Assembly: GCF_037975245.1 (NCBI RefSeq)
Contig: NC_092563.1
Span: 2,447,001 to 2,511,000, forward strand
Length of the DNA stretch: 64,000 nt
Direction of reading: 5' to 3'
DNA from: Apostichopus japonicus
Lineage: Eukaryota; Echinodermata; Holothuroidea; Aspidochirotida; Stichopodidae
The notes beneath the pieces are model-generated. The model was not told the DNA's origin. It saw only the letters and a program-made list of their open reading frames with translations, and ran no database searches. Made by a program: the position numbers and the translations under genes. Positions 39,666 to 51,000 of the stretch are shown one piece after another (position 1 is the stretch's first letter; the number at the start of each line of letters is the position of its first letter).

Positions 39666-39671
39666 GTGAGT
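39666..39671 (+). promoter_or_regulatory. Consensus 5' splice site 26 nt after the maf stop codon
   Basis: CCAAG|GTGAGT is a near-perfect donor starting 26 nt after the last base of the stop codon. If used it makes a 3'-UTR intron too close to the stop to trigger decay. The vertebrate c-MAF gene also splices just at the end of its coding exon. Seen in sequence; use is inferred. Confidence 0.4.
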
Positions 39672-40347
39672 CTTTGCCGGTCGTTCTTTTATGTATCCAT
39701 GGTTTTTTTATTTTTTTTTTAGTCGATGCGAACCATCCACATTTTCATTTTCGATGCTTGAGTAATACCACGTTGTCTTAAATGGGACACGAATGTTTTG
39801 GGGTTTTGGGCTATTTTGGTTAACTTTATGACATTAAAGACCAACAAATCAATGCCATCGGACAACGCTTATACCATGAGAAGTATTACTTCCATAATAA
39901 TACCGAGAGTAAATTACAAACAGACGCCGCGGTAACTGTCTGTCTATGTTGGTCAACGGAAATGGTACTACTGCCAACGATGTGTGTTAGGATTACTATA
40001 CTATACGTACATACGCAATGCGGCGCGTGTCCTTTGTATACCTATTTTGGACATCATTGTTATCTCAGTTGCAAAACAGAAATATAGATATCAGACAAAA
40101 CCAACACAAGATGGAAGTTTGATCGGGTGACACTTGGTGGTTTTTGGGTTGTTCACATGATTACATCCGTAATGTGGTTGACGAAGGTTTTGGTAACAAG
40201 GTTTGGTAAACGAAACTCCAATAGAAGTTGCAACACAAACTTGGCAAATGTATATATTGCCGGGTTTTATCATGATAAGTTTTCCCGTCCGCGAGAAATT
40301 GAAAGCATTTAAACACAGAAGAAGATGGAGTAGAAACTTTTATGATT

Positions 40348-40353
40348 AATAAA
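40348..40353 (+). terminator. Candidate maf polyadenylation signal AATAAA
   Basis: AATAAA about 0.7 kb after the stop codon, followed within 90 bases by T-rich and GT-rich sequence (tttgttttgtgaggtgatgg). It is the first convincing signal downstream if the transcript is not spliced at 39666. Chance occurrence in AT-rich DNA is common. Confidence 0.25.
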
Positions 40354-43300
40354 ACATCGAACACAATACAATCCATTCTTGCAATCGTTTTTTTTTTCTT
40401 CTTGAAAATAATGGAAATCTTTGTTTTGTGAGGTGATGGTTATATGAGCAGTCAAAAGAAGGAGTTATGAGTCCTTCCTCAATGAAGCAATCATAGTGAT
40501 ACGTAGGCTACGCACTGACTCAGTGGGTCGGTCGTAAACATAAATGAACATTCACAGAGGACAGTTGGTTGTATAAGAGGTCGGCAAAGGTCGCCCACGA
40601 AGGAAAAATAACACGCCCAACGGGCAACGGCAGTTGGCCCGAAATTGATGTAGTTTACCAGGCTGATCCCAGGCCTGGCCAGTCGTCGATCGGGAAGCAT
40701 TGTTGTAAAGGAGGGGGGGGGGGGGGCATGATTGATTTTGTGAAACGAGAAAATGGTTTTGCATTTTCCTTTTAATTTTTCTTACAGTTCGGAATGTGAA
40801 GAGATGTTCGGCAAAGTTTCTGTATATGTGATTGTATCATATCTATGCACCGTATACCCCGTCGAACTGTATTGATAACAATGTAAACAGCGTTGCCAAT
40901 TAACAGTAATTAAATGTTAATAATTTCATATGAACTCAAGTGAACATGAGTACTAATAGTGTAATTTCATGTTTGTAACTATACGTAAGTGTTATTTTAG
41001 AGATTCATGGGTATGCAGATTTGTATGAACTTATTTCGACATAGTTTGGCTAGAATAAATGGAAGTGCGCTATGGAACGCCACTTATGCGAAATGAATAC
41101 TACACATAATGAACGATTGTTGCGTGCACGTAGTTGTTCAAAAGTTTGTAAACTGTTATAACTACGGTCATAATGTCCGTTCAGGAACAAGCTTTGATTG
41201 TAGTATCCATGGCACGCCAAATGTACCACAAAAAATACCTTGTCTTTCCACTGTGACGAACGGGCCAGTGGACCACACAGTAAAGTTGACCGTGATATTG
41301 ACATATCACGGAAAGTTATCATTACTTTTATATCTTTGCAATCCCCTTTCTGCCGTGCCATTCTTTACCCTTGCAACCCTAGTGTCCGTGCCCTACCCCG
41401 AATCACCCCCCCCCCCCCCACCCAGAAACCTTGTTTTTAGAAGTATCGGTTTTATCAAAATGTCAGCTATAATCATTTCAAATCACTTTTATTCACTTGA
41501 AAAGTACTAAGTGTTGATTTGGAATTCTCAGTTGTTACTATTATTTACATTCGAAACAGGTCGTGTAGGCCTGTCTATTACGTGATGTCATAACAATCGA
41601 GAAATGAAACCTTTTGACGAATACTGTCAACCTCTGACTCACTGAGAGTGAAAAAAAAGAGTGAATTCAAATGGAAAATAAAAGCTTAGCTGTTTTCTTT
41701 TGAAACTTATCCGTATAATAACAGTAGGTCGAGACTGTAGTATATGTGTTTTTCACAATTGAATCGTGTATATAGGCCACAAAATCATAGCCTAGGGACT
41801 CGTCCACTCAATACATTTACTTCCCCCAAAATATGCTAATGTATAGGGCAGGGTAGTTGCCAGTTGGCCTATGAACAGGTTTTTTGTGTACACGACAGTC
41901 GAGTAAAAAAAAAATACTGTGGTTTAATAGGGACATAGAAAAAAAAACTTAAACGTGACCCCAATTCTCGACTTTTAACGTCAAAATTTTAAAAAAAGGC
42001 AATATTTTGAATTTTCAAATTCAACATTTTGAGATATGAAAAGTCCAAATTTTGAGATAAAAAGACAATATTTGGGAGATAAAATGTTAAAATTTTGAGA
42101 TAAAAGTCAAAGATTTGAGTATTCTTTCCCCCCCCCTCTCCTTTATGTCCCCATTAAGCCACCGTAAATATATATACATAAACATTGATAGTCAGAAAAC
42201 TTTGACTTTCCAATCTACCGAATATTTTCATGACAGTCTGTTTTGTTCTGTCAGGTTCGTCTGAGTACGTCAAAGTCCTCTCTATGTTTCATCCATCCCA
42301 CAGGCTATATAACAGAATGGACCCCCTTCCTATCACAGCAGTGCGTGACACAACGCTAGAGCATGACAGGGTGTGATAGATAACATTACCTATACAACAA
42401 TGATAGTTTTCTTCTTATATTCTTATTCTTCTTTCGTTCGACACAGTATAGTCAAAAGTTGTTGATTCGACTTTCAGTTGCACCACGGTGAATAGTTCAC
42501 ATTCTTTCAGATTATATTTTTCATGTAATTTTGTCATTGTCAATTGAAGAGTTCGTCTGAGATATTCTATCGGGGGGTTTCAGTAATCAATTCTTCATCA
42601 TGGTTTGCTTACACAAGTTTGAGGTATATACCAAGGAGTTATACGTCGCGTTGAATATACTGCCGAAAGTTCAGGCGAGTTCGATCCAACGCAAATAAGC
42701 AATGGGGATTCTATTGAACGCGGAATAGCTGCATTCGTTCGTATAGGCTTCCTATGTACTACACAGACTGTGTCGCAATTCTTTTTACTGTAGGTGTGGA
42801 TATGAACTGAGCCACGTCATTCATACAATAATGCATTGTGTGTTTGCATATAATTCACACATGTAAGGAACGTATACATTCGCTCGGTTTCCAATGTCAT
42901 TATACATAAACAACCCGACGAAAAAAGGGATCGTTCAACTGTTTGAAACTTCAAAATTGATGAAGACAGACCAATATGAAGATATAAAGGTGATACGTGC
43001 CTAACATTGCCCCCATTGAACCCAATAAATCTTAAAAACGCTCCAAAGAAGATTAGAAAAAAGAAGCGAATATACAAATAATATATGAACTGCACTCTCC
43101 ACCTCTCTCTCTTTTCGCACATCCTTGTACTACTATAGGAACGAGTCGACCATCTTGCGTCTATTCGCATAGTTGTGCGTTGTGATGAATATGTTGTCAG
43201 GGTGACCTCATTTAATAAGAAGTGTATGTGTTTGAGCGAAAGTATAACATACAAAATAAAGAATAAGGGGGGAGGGGGAGGGGGGGGGAATAGCAGATTA

Positions 43301-43507
43301 AGAAAATGGGCAAGAGTGTGGATCGTTATGAAATTCAGGTATAGTTTTTCCCCTTCCGACCGTAAGCATAAAGTGAAAAGTAGTCCCTTAGCTCACACTA
43401 CTTTTCTGTTGAACCAGAGGCCCATTTGAAATTTTCTGATCGATCCTTGTACTCTTTTCTGGATGCACACAAATTATTATCATATTATTATTAAAAAAAT
43501 ATGACGT

Positions 43508-43508
<1 letters not shown>

Positions 43509-43567
<59 letters not shown>

Positions 43568-43620
43568 GCATATAGCCTATATATAGCCTATATATAGCCT
43601 ATATATAGCCTATATATAGC

Positions 43621-43665
<45 letters not shown>

Positions 43666-43677
43666 TATATATATATG
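43509..43677. repeat. TA tracts bracketing a TATATAGCC array
   Basis: TA tract, then GCATATAGCCTATATATAGCC and three more TATATAGCC-type units of 10 bp, then another TA tract to 43677. Same compound motif as 25390-25643. Confidence 0.9.
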
Positions 43678-44558
43678 TACTTATCCGTCTCCCCCCCCCC
43701 CTCCCCCACCCAATGTTCCAGGTTGTGATTCGACTAACTACAGTCGAGACCATCATTTTCTAATAAAAATTGAAATGGCACATGTGTTTGGGTAGCTTAG
43801 TTTAGAATAAGCTTTAAAATGTAAAAGTATAGCTCCCACGTATATATGTTTATTTCAACAACCATATAGACGGTGAACATGAAATAACAAACACATACCC
43901 CAAGAACATTCATGAGAACATGTCTCAGATCGAAGACGCTAATTGTTCATAGTAATGTGCTTGTCATAATTATATGAGGATATAAACGTAGTAAAACTAT
44001 ACATCATCAAACTATTAAACTTTCCGGATAACAGTGACGTAACTGACTGAGGAAGGGAGAAGGGGAGAAGGGGAGGGGGAGTTCATAAAATAAGTTTGGG
44101 TCTGGTTTTGGTAACTCCGTTGCTGTTTCCATTAGTTATATGCATCTCCCGAACCCGTAATATAGCTCTTGTAAAAGACATCATGTTTATATATAACCTA
44201 ATTCATTCAATCCCTTCCCCCGTCCCCCCCCCCCACCCCGCCCCCCACACACCCACTTCCATCTTTCTCATTCCCGTCATTTAGCCCGTCAATGTGGTAT
44301 AAATAGGGAGGAGGAAAGTTATATATGGAGCAACGACACCGTATCGTAGATATAGTCTCTTTTTTTTTTCTTCTTCTAAAATTCGTTATCAACTGTTTTC
44401 AAGAATGTCTGCTTATCTCTACATTTCACTAATTGTTTCCTACATGAGTTTGTGGAAGTCCGTGCCATAACACCAACAAAGGACACAATTGTATTAATGA
44501 CCGATAATAATCTGCTAGAAACTACAATAAGAACATGGTCACATAAAACTATCAAACT

Positions 44559-45329
44559 TTGATAGCCTTTTCACATCCTCCCTTTGAGCTTTCGACTGCA
44601 CAGAAATTGTACTCGTCTCATGAAACCCCCAGTCCTCCACATCTGGGAACTTGCGAAGGAATGTACATACCCCCCATGCCCACCACCCCCGCACCCATCA
44701 ACCACCACTTGACACACGTTATCAAAGTACTATTGGATGTTTTAATGTACTTTAACATGCTAACATTTTGCGAGAACTTCTTATTGACCTTGAGGAATTC
44801 ATCTATTCAGATAAAAGACTATCTATCACACATTACTGTTCCACATCTGTGCCATGTAATCCTAGGCAAGATTATACTGCGGTTAACCGCTTCAAGCACT
44901 TACATCACAAGTATCCGGGCTCTAGCAGGAAAACACCTCTTACGATTATATTGTTGTTGGCAGAGGCCACATTTCGCCGGAAACGGTGTCGTGCAGCCAG
45001 TGCGCAAGTGCCCCCTTCCCCAATCAAAAGTAGAAGGGTTAAAAACAAGAGAGGGTAGGGAGTGGAATGACAGAGGAGTAGAAATGATATACTGCATGTT
45101 TGAACACATTTCTCGTTTACCCTTCATGGTCATTATGGACAACAAGTTTTTGGGGGCAGGCGAGTTAGAAAATCGTTTGTTGTCGTTTCATGGATTGCAT
45201 GATCCCTGCGAGTTGTCCCGCTTGATGCAACCACATCCCCTTCGTCTATACGCCCCCCCCCCCCATACGATCACACTCCCCTCCCCTTACCGGATATCCG
45301 CCATGGGTTATAGTTTACCCTCATGTTAG
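44559..45329 (+). other. Long open frame of doubtful coding status
   Basis: 257 codons without a stop, but the first codon is TTG; the first ATG gives about 222 codons. The peptide has no recognised domain, signal peptide or compositional bias beyond proline-rich pieces at C runs. A 97-codon stretch is open in a second frame as well (44768-45058), which weakens the case. It could be a lineage-specific gene, an exon, or chance in a locally stop-poor region. Confidence 0.2.
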
Positions 45330-45824
45330 CCTTCGCGTCTATTGAGGCATCTACAGCATACGTGTGCGTTGTATATTACCAACACAATAAGTGCGTAGAA
45401 CCTGCAAGATCTTCGATTAACATAGTATCATACAATAATAATGTATCATAATAATATAATATAAAACATCTACAATAATGTTGTTGCTTATAGTATTACA
45501 TAGTATAATGATATATTATGATAGCAATTATATTGTTAATGCTTCTTAATATTACAGTATACAACAGTACTGAATACGAATCGGATTGACAGATTATGTT
45601 CGTGATGAATGTAGTGAAGCCTGCGAGCTCCCCGTATTTCTTGATTGAAGTTGGAATTCAGCGGACCACTGAGTATAGCAGTTCTGTCAGAAAGGCCGGT
45701 TAAAATAAAATGCAAGCATAGCTGAACCAAAATATAAAAAAATAATAAAATACTACTTTGATTGTAACAGAGAAAGAGGTGTGTGTATATTAACTGTGTC
45801 GTGCACCGGTTGTTTGTATTGCAG

Positions 45825-45957
45825 GAGATACAAACCCAACATGCACCTTGATTGGTCTGTGTTTGATAGAGATAATTGTCATGAACCGGTTATCTTCCCC
45901 AAACAGATAGAGAGAATGAAACATGTTTCAGAGCCTACTGACAGTGTGACGTCACAG
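45825..45957 (+). other. Possible internal exon, gene unknown
   Basis: Bounded by tttgtattgcag and CACAG|gtttac and open across 44 codons (RYKPNMHLDWSVFDRDNCHE then PVIFPKQIERMKHVSEP), with a mixed, protein-like composition. A second candidate begins after catag at 46081 and reads TEDDEWDCISLKKKLETF in one frame, but its phase does not fit the donor at 45958. I do not recognise either. Confidence 0.2.
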
Positions 45958-46990
45958 GTTTACAAAATGGCAACCACCTGACACGACTTTTATAAACTAC
46001 AGCATATCTTCGTAATAGAGTAAGATTGGTTTTATTGTTGTTGTTTTTGTTGTTGTTCATCACATATATCTCAATCATAGAAACTGAAGATGATGAGTGG
46101 GATTGCATCTCCTTAAAGAAGAAGTTGGAAACATTCATGATGCATACTGTACGATTTTCTTTTCAGTCCTGCGTAATATGCTAAGCACTGTTCTACTACC
46201 ACGAGAATAAATCAATGCGTTATAAATGCGAAAATGACAGATTTGAATTTCTCAAAAGCTGAGCAAGTATAATTCAATTTTACCGTGACTGTTGAAAGTA
46301 TATTGTCACGTTGGTTGGTTGCTGCATGTTGTCTTGTCAGTTCACTGAGTATCAGTAATATATTGCTCTATATCTCTCTAAATTTACATATAGCACATGG
46401 AGACATTCAGGCAGCCTCCCCCCCCCGGCTCTCTCTTTATATATCTATGTCTATGCTCCAGAATTATGATCGTAACTTATATAATTTAGTATCCGAATTT
46501 GAGACAGTTCTATTTATCTTTTGACCCAAGAATACCACCTTCACCCCTTGCCTGATAAATCCGTTCATATAAAGTCGATCAGTAAGAATTATGGACAGTG
46601 CTACTCCGACAACATTGACTGATTGGGTCAATACGTACGAATGTGCTAATGCGCATGCCCAGCATTTTGGAAAACAATAGCCGAAGGCTGTGTTTATTTG
46701 TGTGGCACCTGTGGACAGATGTGCCAATTTCTCTAAACAAATGACATCTAATTAATGATTAATTAGCCTGAGTTAAAACAATGATTCTGCCAAGTTCTGT
46801 CAATTTCGTCGCCCAGACAATCTTTAAAAATATTTACATTTAATCACATGCATGTATATATTTTTTTAAATGGACATGCAAATCAGACTTAAATCAGCAA
46901 ACTTCCTTACTTTTAGCATCTATTATCGAATATCGAAAACGCAGTTACATAGAAGCGACATATATCGATATATCTATATAATGTCGTTAT

Positions 46991-47331
46991 CAGTGGGGTA
47001 GGAGCGGTGGGGGGGGGGGGCACTGGGTGCACGTGCCCCCACTTTTTTCCAAAATAGCAAATGTGCCCTACTGACAAATAAAATGTGCTCCTTTGATGAA
47101 GAACTGTCTTTTGGATATCTCAAGCCCTTTGTTAATTTTAATATTTTATTTTAATTATTCACGTGCCCCATAATAGTATTGATAGCATACTACCACATCA
47201 TATATATTTAAGTAACATGGCCGGTGTGTGTGTATCGGTTTATAGCTTAACGAGTGGTGGTTGTAGAATGAGAAAGTGCCCCTCTGATGTTGTGTCCCCT
47301 CCCCACTTTTTGGAAGCTTCCTACCCCCCTG
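46991..47331. mobile_element. hAT-like element, 341 bp, with imperfect 8-bp target duplication
   Basis: The left end is CAGTGGGGTAGGAGC and the right, on the other strand, CAGGGGGGTAGGAAGC. Flanking octamers are GTCGTTAT (46983-46990) and GTCGAGAT (47332-47339), matching at six of eight positions. The interior begins with a G11 run and GCACTGGGTGCACGTGCCCC. Non-autonomous. Confidence 0.65.
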
Positions 47332-47941
47332 GTCGAGATACCAGAGTTACGGGGCCCTATATGCCCTGCTTCGGGAATTGATTCCATGCTATTTTCCTCC
47401 CTGTCCTTGCAAAAGTGTCCCTCTTTAATCAGTTTAGTTATGCAATGCTTATGACTATAGACGATTAAAACCCGTCCATGGCCTATACTTAACGATTATG
47501 CGCAGTGTATCGCTTTAAATTTTAAACTTTCGAGGATAACATACTTTCATGTTAATATGAACTTGTTCGAGAATGTTTCATGTTTTATTAGCCAGACGGT
47601 GCGGTTTCATATTGATTTCTATACTTCCCTTAGGCTTCCTTTTTACTACACCAAAATGCCTTCACGTCTTTATGTTGATGCCAAAGACCCGAACTTTCGG
47701 CGATTACTAAAACGAACAAGTTTTGACGTGCATCCCAGCAATGAATCCTTCCGCGAAGGAAGACCATTGTGTTTATATTTATATGTCTATGCTGGAAGTT
47801 ACGACGCAAAGTTCAAGTATGTAATACAGTATCATAACCTTTGGCGGGAAGGGGGAGGGGTGGGCGGCTCAGACTAGGGACAATTAAAGCATATGACCGG
47901 GTTTGCATAGGCATCAGCCTATACCATCATGGTTGGTTTTG

Positions 47942-47943
<2 letters not shown>

Positions 47944-48015
<72 letters not shown>
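47944..48015. repeat. (TA)n tail of the reversed SINE copy
   Basis: 72-base TA run abutting the 3' end of the minus-strand SINE at 48016. Confidence 0.9.
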
Positions 48016-48017
<2 letters not shown>

Positions 48018-48090
48018 GAAAATCGTAATGAGTTGGAAAATCAAGAACAGTGAAAAATCTTCCAGCCTTCCAGCCTCGAACCCGGGCCTT

Positions 48091-48121
<31 letters not shown>

Positions 48122-48256
48122 TTATAGGCTATGGACGCTGATTGTATGTCCAGAGGTTCGAAACCGATAAAGGAAGGTCGTAATTCCACTGTAGGCGTTT
48201 GTCACCTGCATCGAACAATACTAGTTCTGTTTTGGTGACATATTTGCCTTACTCTT
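48016..48256 (-). mobile_element. tRNA-derived SINE-like element, reversed and rearranged copy
   Basis: On the minus strand the tail, B-box half (GGCCCGGGTTCGAGG) and leader are recognisable, but a TA tract (about 48091-48124) replaces the segment between the A and B boxes. A TA tract at 47944-48015 forms the 3' end. The leader stops at about 48256, so it is 5'-truncated. Confidence 0.7.
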
Positions 48257-49850
48257 GACAGTATCTATGCCTCTCGACTCTGTATTCTGTCTTCTAGCAG
48301 TAAGTGATGTTTTTGCCGAGTTCTCTATAACCCATTCCTTATTTTCAATGAACTATGTCCTCCCATTATTAGTATGGAGCTACTGCTAGAATACCCTTGG
48401 TTTTACAGCTATTCAACTGGATGTGTTATTTTCCTTCTAATAAACAGAAGAGACCGGATGCGTTCCAGCTCTTCAATAATATATATTGCAATAAACAAAG
48501 AAATAAATAAATTAAAAAAAACACACATGCACACACACACACTAAAAAAAAAACCTGTTTATTGGTTGGACAAATCTAGCCAGTGTTAGAAAGATATTTT
48601 AACTTAATCTCTTTTATTCACTCTGTGTGAGACTTAAATTTTCGATCCATGACCGTCGATAAACAAGGACAAAATTTCTCGCTCCCTGTTGGACATCGAC
48701 AGGTGGCAATCTGTAGTTTAGTTTGAACTGGGTAATCAAGTTTCGTAAAGTAACAATTCCTCGTCGTTCCTGAGTGTGTGTAAGGTATTTTCTCGAAAGT
48801 TCTCCTTCCCAACAGTAATTGACAGGTTGAGTAGGACAAGAATATTTCATTTTAAACATGATAAAGGGACAGATATGTTTACAGTTAACCAAGGCAGTTT
48901 GTTTATAAGCTCATTAATATTGGCAACAAATATGCTAGACAGTTTAATAATGGTCACTCTTCGTCCAGCTTCAACATGTATATTAGCTACCGTACCACAC
49001 TCAAAAGTTATTTTCCTTAATTTAATAATTTCCTTCATTTGGATCAGATTTCCTTTTGCCAATGACTATAATTTATTTGAAACCATCAACAAGTCACTAG
49101 ATAAATAATATCATATATATGTACTGTATTCCTTAATCCAACGATTCGAAATATATTTTACCCGAAAAGTATATGTGTTTTTTTTCTTCTCCAATTGCAT
49201 TAAAATAGTTACCTTGGCTTTGTGTATCAATCTTCAGTAAACGACACACAAACAAGTTGAAGGGTACTAGATTTCCATATAAACAGTTGCACATGATAGC
49301 TTATTATTGATGTTAGTAAATGACATGAATTTAAATACATCACATATCCATACACCCACTCAAAGCCGTCTGCGGCATCATGTCAAACTGGAGCAAGTTT
49401 GAATCACCCGAGGGCCTAAGTTTGTTGGTGCTTATTCAAAAATCTTTATAGACCGCAGGTGTAACATTTTAGACATAGAGTTGAAGGGAATCGCAGATTT
49501 CGAGGGCAGAGAGAGAGAGAGAGAACATATAGTGATAACAGTACGTGCATGGCATTCGTCACATGAACAGCTCAGTGTCGTTCACTCAGACATTCTGTTT
49601 AACGTTCAAGAACTGCCTTACTACAATCACGTAGGCGTATAGGGAGTAGTAACGTAAACATTATAGCCTATAGTGTTTAACACTTACTTGCGCAATGTAA
49701 AGTAGAACAGTACGGAACTCTCAAGATAGCGATCTAACCCCATCACCGCCCTCACCACCATCTTACCAAGCCCAACCCACGCCTCCCGGTTCCTCCTCTT
49801 CTTCTTTTGCATTATCTTTTGTATTATTTCGTATTATATATTTATCAAAT

Positions 49851-49867
<17 letters not shown>

Positions 49868-49935
<68 letters not shown>
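49868..49935. repeat. (TA)n tract preceded by an A run
   Basis: A run of A (about 49851-49867) passes directly into TA. Confidence 0.95.
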
Positions 49936-49938
<3 letters not shown>

Positions 49939-50827
49939 TTATTTCTCGTGAGTTCGCCATCTGCCAAAAGATGATATTTCTCTTTTTCTCACAGTTCGGT
50001 GCACGAGTGAGTTGATTGCACTGCTCTTGTTATATAGAGGAAAAGGTTATTCGTCTATAGAGTAGTGTTTGTATCAGCCTGCATGTACATGTATGTATGC
50101 CACCCGCTACGTTTTAACCGCGCTACAAAGGACACACAACCATACACATAATCTTCAAACTCTGCGGGAAAAGAGGTCAAAGTAGTTAGGTATTCGCCAT
50201 TGATGACATTTAAAGCTCGGTAAGAATACATGATTAGCCATTTTCGTGAAAGTAATAGTCTCTGAGGTATATTACTTGTCTGAATACAATAATCTCGTCC
50301 TTGTTTTCATAGCTTTAACTCGTTCCTTTCAGCTTGCATTTGACTAACTTTCAAAACAGGAAAAAAGATGGATTCAAAACGGGATACCAATATGCCGTAC
50401 CATTTGGTTGCATGCAGCCCTACAGTATATCTATCTTAGGAAAATCGACACGTATAGGCTTGGTAGGCTACGTACGTGATCCTTCCATGATATAGTATTA
50501 TGGTGGCGAGCAGACTTAATGATTCGAGTACAAAACAACAACAAGGAAAAGAGAAACAAAAACATGATTTCAAGTATAACAATAGGCCTATGACAGAGAA
50601 GGTACCCGAACGACCATCAGTACTAGTAAGATTCAAGCTCTGTTTATGTCTGGATGGAAAGCATTTCTATCAATCGTGTAGGCTACCGATATCTTTACTG
50701 TTTCAATGATGGAATATACACGTGGGTAGTATTGCGGTCGGAAGGGCAGACGGCGGAAAATTAGGGGCGGAGGAGACTGTGTCATTAAAGACTAAAATAA
50801 AAGACATTAAAGATGTGTCATGTGTGT

Positions 50828-50880
50828 ATATATATATTATATATGTGTATATATATATATATGTGTGTATATATATATTA

Positions 50881-50913
<33 letters not shown>
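50828..50913. repeat. TA/GTGTA compound repeat
   Basis: Alternating TATATATATTATATATGTG blocks, ending in CACACACACATACAT at about 50928. Confidence 0.9.
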
Positions 50914-50924
<11 letters not shown>

Positions 50925-50936
50925 TACATATCCTGG

Positions 50937-51000
50937 CTGTGACACATCCTTTCCATGATGCTATATGAAGTGATCATGGAAAGAATGTTTCATGTCACAG
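50937..51000. repeat. Imperfect inverted repeat
   Basis: Arms CTGTGACA + CATCCTTTCCATGAT (50937-50959) and, reversed, ATCATGGAAAGAATG + TGTCACAG (50973-51000), with a 5-base bulge and a 13-base loop. It follows a TA/CA tract directly. Confidence 0.7.

Larger units (their letters stand above)
40354..46990. other. Downstream of maf, no confident gene
   Basis: Holds G and C homopolymers (40713, 41406, 43265, 43691), TA/TATAGCC arrays (43509-43677), a 13-bp TGACTCA palindrome at 40513-40525 and two weak coding candidates (44559-45329, 45825-45957). The stretch near 42000-42120 is rich in a TTTTGAGATAAAA-like repeated phrase. Confidence 0.45.
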
